NCBI GenBank assembly: GCA_916048095.2
Contig: OU696573.1
Location: 5,609,418 to 5,673,417 of the forward strand
Reading direction: 5' to 3'
DNA from: Sacculina carcini
Lineage: Eukaryota > Arthropoda > Thecostraca > Sacculinidae
DNA length: 64,000 nucleotides
In this document: positions 1 to 9,390 of the stretch, in pieces
Position numbering within the stretch: the stretch's first letter is position 1
Layout of the letters: each line of letters begins with the position of its first letter
Notes under the pieces: model-generated
The model's database searches: none
The model's input: only the letters and a program-made list of their open reading frames with translations
Told to the model about the DNA's origin: nothing
Program-made: the position numbers and the translations under genes

Positions 1-71
1 AGCAATGGACAATTGGTTCCATTTCACCACGGTCGTTCGTACCTGACACTACATTTTATGCAAAAACAACA

Positions 72-461
72 ATGACAAATTCTCAGTTGATATTTCGAGG
101 TCCAATGATACAACGTGGTAGCGGACTTGGGAGTATTTTTAGAGGCTTAATGAGAGTGGTGGTACCCGCCATCAAAACTGTTGCCAAACAACCTCTGACA
201 AAACATCTGGCCAAATCCGCCCTGAAGACGGGTGTACGCACACTACAAGATGTTCTCGATGGAGAAAATGCAAGTCAAGCCGTCCGCAATCGCTCTCGAC
301 ACGAAGCTAAACGTATTCTTCGAACCAGTATAAATAGTTTAAATCGTGCGACGAATCAATCAGTCTCTCGACGACCGACAAAACGAAAAAGTGTTGGTCA
401 ACGACGTCAGCAGGAACGCGACATCTTTGACAATGCAAAACGTAGACGAATGCGCTTGTGA
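72..461 (+). CDS. Small basic virion/core protein of a Polinton (adintovirus-like)
   Basis: The ATG at 72 opens a 129-residue, strongly basic protein. The N-terminal third is glycine-rich and amphipathic (motif GSGLGSIFRGLMR), followed by a predicted helix with a KTGVRTLQDVLDGENASQ-like segment. The C-terminal 40 residues are almost all Arg, Lys, Gln and Ser, ending in KRRRMRL. Proteins of this build sit next to the capsid gene in metazoan Polintons and resemble adenovirus core or membrane-active minor proteins; I infer a role in DNA condensation or the inner capsid. The last 29 bases overlap the start of the capsid ORF in another frame, as in compact viral gene blocks. There is no lesion. 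The family call rests on composition and neighbours. Confidence 0.6.
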   Translation: MTNSQLIFRGPMIQRGSGLGSIFRGLMRVVVPAIKTVAKQPLTKHLAKSALKTGVRTLQDVLDGENASQAVRNRSRHEAKRILRTSINSLNRATNQSVSRRPTKRKSVGQRRQQERDIFDNAKRRRMRL

Positions 462-1722
462 AATAACCGAGGTATTTTCTCGACCAGTGTTTGAAACCAG
501 TGTGAAATCGTCCAAAACCCATGTATATTACCCAGTGAGTCGACTAAGCAGCGAAGGTCCGTTTGAATTTCACTTACCTGCGCTCGGTAAATCGTCTACG
601 CGTCCATCAAAAACCAAGCTCTATGGCAAAGCACGTGTTGTCAATCGTGACGGTAGCGAACTAATGGACGACGCCAACGTGAGCGTTGTCAACCTGCTAC
701 CACATGCTCTCTTCAAACAGATTGACTATCAGATTGGTGATACTATTGTATCGGATTCCAGCGCGCTGTATGGCTATCGTGCCTATCTTGAGACGTTGTT
801 GTCGTATAACCAGAACGCTAAAAACGGTCATTTACGGTCGGGTTTTTGGCGTAAAGATACTGCTGGACACTTGCATGATGTTAAACTTTTGAACATTGGT
901 TTTAACGAACGCAAACAATGGGTGGCTGGAAGCAAAGTTTTTGATTTTTGTATACCGCTACAACTGGATACCAACCATCAATGTCGTATATTGCCCGGTA
1001 CAGTTTCGGAGAAACTCAAACTGATTCGAAACTCTGATCAGTTTGCTCTACTCGGTGCCGAGGGAGAATACAAGATTGAAATTGTCGACCTGTGTGTGCA
1101 TGTCGAGAAAATAACGCTTTCCGACTCGATGTGGGTGAATTTTCACAAACAGCTGGCGAAGACACCAGCCCGTTATCCTATTCCACGAGTTCTACTGAAA
1201 ACATATACTCTCCCCAAAGGAAACATGAGTGGAACGCTGAATAATATTTTCACCTCACAAGTGCCACGACAAATTCTGCTGGGACTCGTAAGCACTGAAG
1301 CGTATCATGGATCGCTACAGAAAAACCCATGGAATTTTCACCACTACCATCTAAACAGTCTTCAGTTCTATATAAATGGCGAGCCGTACCCGTCACACCC
1401 TTATCGCCCCGATTTCACAAAAGGTCTATATATGAGATCGTATCTGTCACTGTTTGACGGCACCGGCCTCGATACGGAAAACCAGGGCCTGGATATCACA
1501 CATGATGATTATGCGTCCGGCTATACTCTGTTTATTGTAGATTTGACTCCGGATCAGTGTGGTGGTGATCATTTGCATCCGCGTGAACAAGGTAATGTGA
1601 GGTGTGAGCTGGCATTCTCCTACGCTCTACCCGAGACAATTAACGTTCTAATCTACGCCACGTTTGAAAACGAAATCACAATTGACAGCACCGGACGTGT
1701 CAGCACGGATTTTCAACTATGA
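433..1722 (+). CDS. Polinton/adintovirus major capsid protein (double jelly-roll, hexon-like)
   Basis: I start this at the first ATG (433), giving 429 aa; the open frame extends further upstream only through non-ATG codons. The sequence looks like the Polinton and virophage capsid family. Segment NPWNFHHYHLNSLQFYINGE (about residues 297-316) matches their conserved 'NPFxFxHxxLxxxxLxxxG' signature, followed by P-rich PYPSHPYRPDF, and the C-terminus has the typical ETINVLIYATFEN strand. Length and position directly upstream of the protease also fit. The same family is widely annotated in invertebrate genomes as an uncharacterized F54H12.2-like protein. The stop codon overlaps the protease ATG (ATGA at 1719). 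No frameshift or stop interrupts it, so it is either young or under selection. The jelly-roll fold is inferred from motifs, not shown. Confidence 0.7.
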   Translation: MQNVDECACEITEVFSRPVFETSVKSSKTHVYYPVSRLSSEGPFEFHLPALGKSSTRPSKTKLYGKARVVNRDGSELMDDANVSVVNLLPHALFKQIDYQIGDTIVSDSSALYGYRAYLETLLSYNQNAKNGHLRSGFWRKDTAGHLHDVKLLNIGFNERKQWVAGSKVFDFCIPLQLDTNHQCRILPGTVSEKLKLIRNSDQFALLGAEGEYKIEIVDLCVHVEKITLSDSMWVNFHKQLAKTPARYPIPRVLLKTYTLPKGNMSGTLNNIFTSQVPRQILLGLVSTEAYHGSLQKNPWNFHHYHLNSLQFYINGEPYPSHPYRPDFTKGLYMRSYLSLFDGTGLDTENQGLDITHDDYASGYTLFIVDLTPDQCGGDHLHPREQGNVRCELAFSYALPETINVLIYATFENEITIDSTGRVSTDFQL

Positions 1723-2165
1723 ACGCTCTTGAATTGGAGCGGTTGCTCGACACAGTCGCCACATTTCGAGGGGTTTGGGCGTGCGACCGGCTAAAACATT
1801 TCACATTTGCTCGCGGTGTGCGCACATCAATTATTGTGAATATACAACCGCGCTGGCAATCGGGTCTGCATTGGGTCGTGTTTGCCTGGGACGGTGAAAA
1901 TCTCCAATATTTCGACTCGTCTGGCAACTCACCCATCTGGCATCCCTCGTTTGTAAATTTTATAAACAAACATGTCAATTACAGTCGATGTATGTTGAAC
2001 ACGCGCGTCATTCAGGCGCCGGACTCGGACGTGTGTGGACAGTACTGTGCTCTATTTGTTGCATTGTTTGACGCTGGCTGGGATCTGCACGATTTTGTTT
2101 CGTGCCTATCCACCGATCCTGCTATCAACAATCAGCTTTTAGCGCTGATATGGTCATACTTGTAG
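1719..2165 (+). CDS. Adenovirus-type cysteine protease (adenain-like, Polinton PRO)
   Basis: A 148-aa protein with the catalytic layout of the adenain/Ulp1 clan: His51 in LHWVVFAWD, Asp66 in QYFDSSGNSPIW, Gln99, and Cys106 in CGQYCALF. Spacing and motif wording agree with adenovirus endopeptidase and Polinton proteases, which process capsid precursors during maturation. The start ATG overlaps the capsid stop (ATGA) and the end overlaps the next ORF by 16 bases, so the three genes are probably expressed together. There is no truncation, and family members are usually 140-200 aa. A host SUMO protease is unlikely because of the viral neighbours and small size. Confidence 0.85.
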   Translation: MNALELERLLDTVATFRGVWACDRLKHFTFARGVRTSIIVNIQPRWQSGLHWVVFAWDGENLQYFDSSGNSPIWHPSFVNFINKHVNYSRCMLNTRVIQAPDSDVCGQYCALFVALFDAGWDLHDFVSCLSTDPAINNQLLALIWSYL

Positions 2166-2674
2166 ACTGCGACGGTTTCCAGCACAAGGATTCGCCTTTT
2201 GTTGTCAAGGAATTGGCTGTGCATGACCTGTGTTCGGGGTACTTGTGGCACACCATCTTACCGCCTCCACATTTAAAACTCAACGCTGAGCGACGCAACC
2301 ATTTTCTATTTTTGACGGCGACCCTACACGGCTTGGAATACAATTACAATCCTTACAACACGCAAAAGTATGAAGAAAGGCTACGCGCCGCAAGTTCCCT
2401 CATACAACGTCTAGCACCCGACCACATCTACGCCAAAGGACTCGACAAGGCTCGTCGACTTTCGCATCTACTTGAACTACACATTGAAAATCTCGAAGAC
2501 ATCCTACCTGACTACTTATCCATGAACGCACGCAACATACATGTACTACCCAACATCACGCCGTGTCCATATAATCATGTCATTCCTACAAACTGCTGTA
2601 TTTTACGTTGTCAACATTTCGCTAAATTCATGTATGCAATGAATCTGTGTACACCGCGCATGCTACCATTTTAA
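2150..2674 (+). CDS. Conserved Polinton-associated protein of unknown function
   Basis: The first ATG is at 2150 and gives 174 aa, overlapping the protease 3' end. Visible features are an N-terminal hydrophobic strand running into an acidic DCDGF motif, KELAVHDL, a central HGLEYN segment, IYAKGLDKARRL, and a Cys/His-rich C-terminus (CPYNH, CCILRCQHF). The D-x-D-G-F start followed by K-E-L and a later I-Y-x-K-G is reminiscent of an RNase-H-like fold, but no complete catalytic set can be assigned. I recognise it only as the kind of ORF found downstream of Polinton proteases. The TAA stop overlaps a polyadenylation hexamer, typical of compact viral gene ends. Confidence 0.5.
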   Translation: MVILVDCDGFQHKDSPFVVKELAVHDLCSGYLWHTILPPPHLKLNAERRNHFLFLTATLHGLEYNYNPYNTQKYEERLRAASSLIQRLAPDHIYAKGLDKARRLSHLLELHIENLEDILPDYLSMNARNIHVLPNITPCPYNHVIPTNCCILRCQHFAKFMYAMNLCTPRMLPF

Positions 2675-2678
2675 TAAA
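2673..2678 (+). terminator. Polyadenylation signal overlapping a stop codon
   Basis: AATAAA shares its first two bases with the TAA stop of the preceding ORF. It would end transcripts of the capsid-protease block just before the convergent minus-strand gene. A second candidate (AATAAA) lies near 2734. Confidence 0.5.
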
Positions 2679-2772
2679 TTGAACGATAACAAAGTTTTTT
2701 TTTTCGCGCGCAATAATAAAACTCTTGTGACACATTACGAAATGTATTGGTATACCGTACACATAGAATAAT

Positions 2773-3366
2773 TCAACAAATTTTGTTCCGTTTACTTTGT
2801 GGTTCACCTTGAACCTCCTTGTGCACAATCATCTTCATTTTGTCGGCTTTAAATTCACGATAAATCTTGGTTTCGGTCAAGTACTGTTTTCTCGAGTCAT
2901 AGTAGCTCATAACAATGGTCTTCATCCACTCCATTGTGTTGCGGGTCTCATCGCGCGGCCGGTAAATCTGAGTCTCGTCACTTCGCACCAACGCCACCGA
3001 CAACACTTTGAATGATAAAGCAGCTGCAACGGCTCCAAGAACAGCATCTCTCATTGGCCGACTCATAAGTGTATCGATCACAATCTGTAGTGCACGCTCC
3101 TCGTTGGTGAATATTCTGACCGCGCCGCGACGAAGTTTCCAAAAAGGTTCAAAATATCGCTCAAGTTGCATAATATTTGTAAGCTGTTTTTGTAAGTGAT
3201 CGAAATCCGTCTGACTGTGTTTTTCCAGTCGTCCGAAAATAATCCAAATCCTCTGCTCCAGCGGGTGTCCACAGATTAATGGTGTGTCGGCAACAAACTT
3301 GACCGCATGATGTTCTAATGGTAGGATCCGCTTGGACGTATCAACGTTTGTATTCACCTGACTCAT
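2773..3366 (-). CDS. Orphan ORF convergent with the Polinton capsid block
   Basis: A 197-aa open frame with a proper ATG (reads MSQVNTNVDTSKR at the N-terminus). I do not recognise it. It has a short acidic/polar head, a long helical middle rich in Leu, Arg and Glu (about residues 40-110), a small hydrophobic Ala/Val/Leu stretch near residues 112-130 that could be a membrane-active helix, and a basic tail (KADKMKMIVHK, SKRNK). It converges on the 174-aa ORF with only about 100 bases between the stops. The intact length and the position inside a dense viral-type gene cluster argue that it is a real gene. It could be a minor capsid or other virion gene of the Polinton; nothing in the sequence proves that. 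Confidence 0.45.
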   Translation of the reverse strand: MSQVNTNVDTSKRILPLEHHAVKFVADTPLICGHPLEQRIWIIFGRLEKHSQTDFDHLQKQLTNIMQLERYFEPFWKLRRGAVRIFTNEERALQIVIDTLMSRPMRDAVLGAVAAALSFKVLSVALVRSDETQIYRPRDETRNTMEWMKTIVMSYYDSRKQYLTETKIYREFKADKMKMIVHKEVQGEPQSKRNKIC

Positions 3367-3548
3367 GTTGACAGTTCCGCGATAAAAAACTACACAACCT
3401 CACCCGCAAACGTCTCGAGCTCAACTGCGTATCACGGCTGAGACTAATTGCACTACTTTTCGACGCATGCGTCATAATTATCGCCATCACTCCGTGTTTG
3501 ATAATTTCGTTCTTACAGTCATTGTTTATCTTTCTTTGTATAAACATC

Positions 3549-3821
3549 ATGAGCTGTGTTTCTCCTGCTACACTAGTGCCTAATTATAACTATCGCTATG
3601 TTGGTGGTAGTTCGTCAGATTGCAAACAAATCATCAGCGAATCGTACAAGGAGTACACATCTTTTGACGTGTGTCTTTCGGACGCTCTACAGGAAGGTGT
3701 TTCTGTGCCTGATACATGGTCGGCTGAACTGGAAATTGTGTATGAGACACACGATATGATTTACATCATAAAGATTGATCGAAAAATCAACAAACATTTG
3801 TGTTCACGATGTGTTCGTTGA
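3549..3821 (+). CDS. Small orphan ORF, divergent from the 197-aa gene
   Basis: The first ATG at 3549 gives 90 aa. The open frame extends upstream through a hydrophobic stretch but lacks an ATG there. The protein has six cysteines, a Tyr-rich segment (NYNYRYVGG) and an acidic middle, ending in a CSRCVR tail. No family is recognised. It is transcribed away from the 197-aa ORF, with about 180 bases between the two start codons, which may act as a shared promoter (TTTGTATAAAC just upstream of the ATG looks TATA-like). It may belong to the Polinton block. Confidence 0.35.
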   Translation: MSCVSPATLVPNYNYRYVGGSSSDCKQIISESYKEYTSFDVCLSDALQEGVSVPDTWSAELEIVYETHDMIYIIKIDRKINKHLCSRCVR

Positions 3822-3944
3822 ATCGTGTCGTCAATATGATTCTACATGATTTCCACTTGTATATTTGCCATAGTTGTGTATCAAGTGAAAATACACAAAG
3901 GTCATTTCGTTGCAAGTCATTTTTGTATCAATTCCGACACAGTC

Positions 3945-4290
3945 GAATAGCGTTTTAATCCGATTTAGTCAGTGTTTGACATAAACCAGACACGTTGTAT
4001 AAACGTAGCTAGTGATTCACAGGCATTCGTTTCGGCTACATTTACATAAATTGTGTGTAAATTTGGTCTTTGTTACCGGCAAATGTTTTAATCCTATTCC
4101 TGTGTATCAGGTAAATATATTCATCATCGGCTTGACGCCAATGAATTCATCTGGCATTTTAATCCTTACCGCGGTATTTGACATAAACCAGACACTTTAT
4201 ATAAACGTGGCGAGTGATTCATCGTCATATTGGAACATTGTTTTTGCGACCGATTTAGTCAAACCGTTTTTATATATATATTTCAAGTAT
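3945..4290 (+). repeat. Tandem units carrying TATA-like boxes downstream of the Polinton block
   Basis: A segment with the core GACATAAACCAGACAC followed by a TATAAACG box and AGTGATTCA occurs at about 3978 and again at about 4180, roughly 202 bases apart. Both are preceded by TTTTAATCC. A third partial copy (CGATTTAGTCA) is at about 4253. No ORF of note follows. The conserved part contains the TATA-like box, so this could be duplicated promoter sequence or an end-proximal repeat of the element. I see no gene between 3822 and 4385. Confidence 0.5.
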
Positions 4291-4385
4291 GATTGAAAAT
4301 TAATATATTCACGTCTCTGCCAAACATCGACTTGGCGATCCCGATATAATGAGTATCGTGACATAAAATAGAAATAATGGAAAAA

Positions 4386-4775
4386 AGTTAGGTTGGGCAT
4401 AGAATAAAGAATAAATATAATAAGAAAGGAAGAATAAGAAATAAAGAAATAAAAGTTGGGTTGGGCCGTGTTAGGTTTGGTTGGGTTAGGTTGGGTTGGG
4501 TTAGGTTGGGTTGGGCTAGGTTGGGTTGGGTTAGGTTGGGTTGGGTTAGGTTAGGTATATAATACAGAAAAAAGTTAGGTTAGGTTAAAAAAAAAAGTTA
4601 GGTTAGGTTATAAAAAAAAAGTTGGGTTAGGTTAAAAAAAAAAAGTTAGGTTAGGTTAGGTTAGGTTAGGTTAAAAAAACTAAACAAAGTTAGGTTAAAA
4701 AAAAAGTTAGGTTAAAAAAACTAAAAAAGTTAGGTTAGGTTAAAAAAAACTAAAAAAAGTTAGGTTAGGTATGAC
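4386..4775 (+). repeat. Degenerate TTAGG/TTGGG telomere-like array
   Basis: The plus strand is a run of GGTTAGGTT and GGTTGGGTT variants, interspersed with short poly-A and CTAAAAA tracts. The pentamer TTAGG is the common arthropod telomere unit. The array is interstitial, degenerate and directly abuts the broken integrase end of a gypsy relic. Confidence 0.8.
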
Positions 4776-4834
4776 GTCATAGGGGGGTGACGTCATTGGG
4801 GGGGGGGCAAGGGGGGAGTGTGACGTCATATGTG

Positions 4835-5345
4835 ACAAAGTGTTGAAGCTTTCTACTGATACTGCCAACAATGAAGAAGTATCCGGAGTTGCAAAAGCAA
4901 AGTAAAACCTAGAATTATCATCGACCACCACAAAGAGGTACTTATTCTGAGAGACAGATGGAAGTGGCCCCTTAAACTCTAAACTAAGTTTTTCAAAGGT
5001 CGAGTAGCTTTGATCAACGTTAGGTTTCACAAATTGGGGTTTAAGCCAAGCACATGTGTGACAACCACCGACAGTTTTCTTCACTTCATCTAACGTATGC
5101 GGTAAATTTCGCGCTTTCCCGAAATGGCATAACCTCGAGATTCCCGGGTGACATATGCTCTTATGAAGATCAGCTAATATGTCTACTTTAACCGAGGCTA
5201 CGACATCAGCACGCGAAATCATATCATGGGTCACGTTCATTTCACCAGGTATATACGAGATTTCGTAACTGTGACATGCTAATTCCAGCCTCCATATTGC
5301 AATGTTATCGTTCTTCACTTTTCCTCTGCTAGTTTTGTCGAGCAT
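4835..5345 (-). pseudogene. Gypsy RNase H tail and integrase (truncated)
   Basis: The open frame begins in the RNase H C-terminus (YEISYIPGEMNVTHDMISR) and continues into an HHCC zinc-binding domain: HPGISR, then CHTCAW. The first part of the DDE core follows, FKGPLPSVSQNKYLFVVVDDNSRF. Only the first acidic region is present; the second Asp and Glu of DD35E are missing because the frame runs into GC-rich and TTAGG-like sequence at about 4835. It cannot encode an active integrase. Confidence 0.75.
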
Positions 5346-6330
5346 AAACTATATTTGTTTCTGGTCCGTGATCAATTTATATTGCCGTCCCAAGTATCCC
5401 CAGCAGCGGATCTCCTCGACAATTGCAGCGGCTTCTTTCTCAATGGAAGAATGGCGTCGCTCGGTGGAATTCAACGTCCTCGAAAAGAATGCGACGGGTT
5501 TGCCGTTTTGCGATAGAATAGCGGCCAACGCGTTGTCGGAGGGATCTGTTTATATCACAAATTGAGCCAAATCATCTAGAGGAGCAAGTGACACTTTAGC
5601 TATATCTCGCTTCATATTCTCGTACGCTAACACCGCGGCAGGATATAACGGGAACGAATTAGTGTCCACGAAAGGACGCACTTTTTCCGAAAAAATACTG
5701 TATCCACTTAGAGTAGTGGGAAAGCATACCTACCGCACGTGTCAAGGACTTGCCATCATGGGGCTTTGGTAAGTCAAACAACGTTCTTAACCTGTCAGGA
5801 TCCGGACGAACGCTACCCTTTTCGATCACATGACCTATAATTGTTATTGACATCTCGTTAAAATTGCATTTGTCATAATTTATTTTGAGTTGGTATTTTT
5901 CTATGTATTTCATAAAATTTTCTAGATCAATATGCTCTACTTGGGTTTTGCCACATATGACCACATAATCTACATAGGCAAATGTATTTTCAAGGTTTTC
6001 ATCTTGAACAATGTCATTGAGCACCTTCTAAAAACACACTACTCCATTCGTTACCCCAAAAGGTATTCATGTTAATTCGAATAGTTTACCGTCTGCTTCA
6101 AATACCGTAAAATTGCAATCGTTGGAATGAATGGCAATCTGGTGATAAGCTTCCCGTAAGTCTATCGAGCTGAAGTATATTGAGTCTATCGAGCTGAGAG
6201 TATTGCTCCATTTTATCAATTATTTCGCTGATACTCGGTAATGGATATGCGTTTAATTCAGTGAAGCGGTTGATATTTTGCGAGTAATCAATAACCACTA
6301 TTATATTTCCATTTTCTGAACTTACCACGA
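5346..6330 (-). pseudogene. Gypsy reverse transcriptase/RNase H (broken)
   Basis: The segment at 5659-6024 contains the palm region with YVDYVVICG in place of the usual YxDD box, so the catalytic second Asp is replaced. It is followed by the thumb/connection GHVIEKGSVRPDPDRL and TRAVGMLSHYSKWI. The segment at 6098-6328 has the upstream fingers (YPLPSISEIIDKM). The segments are in different frames and separated by stops. Confidence 0.7.
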
Positions 6331-6388
6331 GAACCTGAGCTCTCCTCTTCTAGAACTTGGCCTTATCATCTTTTCACTAAGAAGTATA

Positions 6389-7660
6389 CTAACCTCTGTC
6401 TGTCTGTCTTCTCTCTCGCCTTCGTCGTGAGAACGTCGTCTGGTTTGTATTGACTTTGTCCGTCCTCCTCGCTTTTATTGGCCTGCAGTCTGCTCTCAAG
6501 TTCGTGAACAACGACGGAGCCTGCACCTTGGCAGGGACCAGGCCGCAAACATCCAAGTTCGGCTTTGCCTCACCAAATTTCACAGTGACACAGTCATAGG
6601 CCATTATGAAATCATGACCCAACATCATCGGTGCACATAAATCTTCCAAAACCGCCAAGCGGAATTCACTGAGTACGTCTTCTTGTACTCAAATATCGGC
6701 TACACATTCTCCAATTATGCTGGATAGATGCTGGGTTGCAGCCAAACAAACGGTACCCGAAGCGGCCTGAATGTATAGACCCAATTTTTGGGCGTGAACC
6801 AACTACAAGAGAACTTCTCTTATTCCCGTGTCTACAAGCGCTGTTTCCTTGTTTCCGTGTATACCGATCGTACACACGGCTGACTTCAAGCCATGTGTGA
6901 TGCCAGTGGCGACATCAGAGAGAAAGTTAATAGAAGCTGACTGGCCTTTTGAAGATTCGTTTTATGTTTTCCTACGACATAATTTCGATTGGCCCACTTT
7001 CCCACAATTATGACATGTAACATTGCGTACTCCACACCGAAACTTTGGGTGAGCTGGTCCACAACAAAAGCCACACCTCCTCACGATCGCAGCAGTAGTC
7101 TCGATGGAGTTTTATCTTTCTTCAACGACATACAACATTCCTCCTATGATTGAGCAATGCTGTTGTCTTTCACCACAAGCGTAGAATAATGTTCGATTCC
7201 ATAGGCTTCCGAATGTAATTGTGCTCTTTCCAGGGCTCGTGCTACAACTTCATCCAGACTCAAATTCGAATTTTCCAAAATCCGTTGATGTATCGAGTTC
7301 GATGATAACCCATTAATGAATGTGTCACGAATCGCTTCACTTCAAATTTTCTCCGCCCTCGCGTCAGTGAAGCCGCATTAAGCTGCTAGGGACTGAAAAA
7401 CCTCAAGATACACGACGAGAGATTCACCTGGTTTTTGCCTTCTCGAAGTCGGACACTGTCTAGCAAAAATCACACTTCTCGGTTTGACATACCGAGACGA
7501 TAACAGACTGATTGTCTCATCATACGTCTGAGCTCTTTTCACAAATTTGTGAAAATCACACGACGAGTGGGCACGCAGCAATGTGAGCTTTTGTATTCCT
7601 TTTTGTGGATTAACAGCATGCATAAATGCTTCAAATTAGCATTTCTATACATCCCACTCA
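6389..7660 (-). pseudogene. Gypsy gag, zinc knuckles and protease (broken)
   Basis: Right to left: a gag-type helical region including FMHAVNPQKGIQKLTLLRA and a YVKP/FARQ/GESLVVYLE block, the typical pattern of arthropod gypsy gags. Next comes CHNCGKVGQ of a CCHC knuckle near 7000-7015 and an aspartic-protease-like region ending in MMLGHDFIMAYDC (about 6600-6660). Frames change at least four times. Confidence 0.6.
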
Positions 7661-7686
7661 TCCTCCGCCGAACCAGCATTTGGGTC

Positions 7687-7930
7687 TGTCGAATAATGAA
7701 AACTCCAACGGTAGATGGCGTTAGTTTCAACGGGTCAATCACAACGGGTGAATGAACTTGAGCTTGACCGATGAATGTGAACTTGTGTTGGTGTAACTCA
7801 GTTCAATTTGTGTGCTATCAGTGGAGCGGCGAGTGTGTGCGTTGGTGCGATATTTCGGCTTTTTAATGTGAGTATGTTATATAAACATCTGTATTATAAT
7901 TCGTATTGTGTTTGTGGTTGATATCTTACA
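7687..7930 (+). repeat. 5' LTR of the outer gypsy element
   Basis: It begins TGTCGAATAATGAAAACTCC and matches 15229-15471 almost throughout, with a few substitutions (for example GGAGCGG against GGAACGG). It starts TG; the end is taken at TTACA. Confidence 0.85.
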
Positions 7931-8001
7931 TCATCATATCGTATCGTCACTTTTGATGATGTTTTTCCATTGAGTCAAGAAGTTCGTCACAAACATCCAA
8001 C

Positions 8002-8800
8002 ATGCCAGTCTCTCTCATGTGTGAATCAGCCGGGCGCGGAGAAGTCAAGACAGGTGACGACATCTCTACATGTATCGCACTGATGCAACTATATCAGAAG
8101 AACGTACATGACGTCAACCATTCACGACAGAAACCGCCGAAGATAAACCGCCCAACGATTAAACAAAATGGCAGGAAGGACGAATGGGCTGCATTCACCA
8201 GAAAATGGCAGTTGTTTAAGCATGGGACGGATCTAATCGGAGGTCATCGCCCAGCTGCTGGCTTGCTGTGAGGCCGAACTAGAGTAGGCTTTGTTCAGAT
8301 AGGACCCGGACATTTCCAGCAGGACGGAGAAAGAGGTGTTACAGGCTATCGAGCGACTGACGGTGGTGAGAGCAACATTGAGTGTGAGACGATCAGCGCT
8401 GCTGCAGATGACTCAAGATCCGGGAGAGAGCGTGCGGCACTTCGTCCCCAGACTGAAAGGCGCCGCGAATGTATGCGAATGGAGGAAGTCTAACGTTTGC
8501 AGGGCTCGCGGATGCTCGAGCTCTATCGTCTCCGATTACACAGAAGAGATTGTTAAACTCGTTCTTCTCAACGGGTTATCAGATAACGACATAATAAATG
8601 AGATCCTAGGTAACGCGGACATCGACAACAAGACTCTGAATGACACACTCGCTGTGGTGGACAGCCGGGAGACTGCGTATAGAGCTATGGAGGGTATCAA
8701 CGCGGGTGTCGCCGCCAGCTCCTACAAGAAATCAACGCGCTGGAGATTTGACCCTCGTCCAGGCTCGACCGTCAGTGAAAGCACAAACTACCAGGCAATG
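8002..8800 (+). pseudogene. Gypsy gag (frameshifted)
   Basis: An ATG lies 71 bases past the LTR. The first frame (8002-8271) has MPVSLMCESAGRGEVK, then a WAAFTRKWQLFKHGTDL capsid-like motif. The reading moves to another frame at about 8336, with LLQMTQDPGESVRHFVPRLK and a glycine/leucine-rich helix set ending ADIDNKTLNDTLAVVDSRE, the usual gypsy capsid tail. At least one frameshift separates the halves. Confidence 0.65.
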
Positions 8801-9373
8801 ACGCGGTGTCGCTGCTGCCGCCTCACGCCTAAATTTGGCGTTGTCAGAGGCAAACACAAGCAATTTGATTTATGTCTGTATTGTTGGAAGAAATCTCGCG
8901 CAACTGGATCCAAGAGATCACAAAACAGAAAAAATCATGCAGAGGCGACATTTCATCATGTAGAAAGTTCAGCCGAGGGAAGCGCGTGCTCACTGGACGT
9001 CCTACCACACCCGACACTGATACTGAACGTGGCAGTGGATGGTGAGTCGTACAAGACTATGAGTCACAGACCGCCACCTGTGAAGATTGACGTTGTGGCC
9101 GACTCAGGAGCACAAACATGTCTGAATGGGGCACCGTTACTCAGGACAATGGGGTTGGAGAAGCGTCACTTGATGAAGAAAAATATTCATTATAACAGCC
9201 AACAACAAGAAGATAAATGTGATCGGCGAAGCTCTTCTCAGACTGTCCGGTCACGATTAATCCGGAAAGGAACACTCCACTTCGGTCGTCGATACGTCAC
9301 CGATTCATCCGACAGATTTTACTTGAGCCAGTCGGTCATGGCAGATCTCGGAGTCAAAACTTTCCTCAGATAG
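8780..9373 (+). pseudogene. Gypsy cysteine motif and aspartic protease
   Basis: In the same open frame as the gag tail, Cys pairs (RCRCCRL, then LCLYCWKK) stand where a nucleocapsid zinc knuckle is expected, but the spacing is unusual (C-x-C-C and C-x2-C). Then IDVVADSGAQTCLNG is the retropepsin DSG active site, followed by a C-terminal region. The frame stops at 9371 and the RT continues in another frame. Confidence 0.65.
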
Positions 9374-9390
9374 GTGCAGCCAACATACAG

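Larger units (their letters stand above)
4835..7686 (-). mobile_element. Degraded Ty3/gypsy retrotransposon, gag to integrase, no LTRs seen
   Basis: Reading the minus strand from about 7686 leftwards gives gag, two zinc knuckles, protease, RT, RNase H and an integrase truncated within its core, in the standard Ty3/gypsy order. All modules are broken by stops and frameshifts. The right end is cut exactly where the 5' LTR of the next element begins (7687), so that element inserted into its gag. The left end runs into telomere-like repeats. No LTR could be found on either side. Confidence 0.8.

Noticed and set aside
2773-3366. Assignment as Polinton integrase or packaging ATPase
   Set aside because: No DDE triad, zinc motif, Walker A or Walker B is present.
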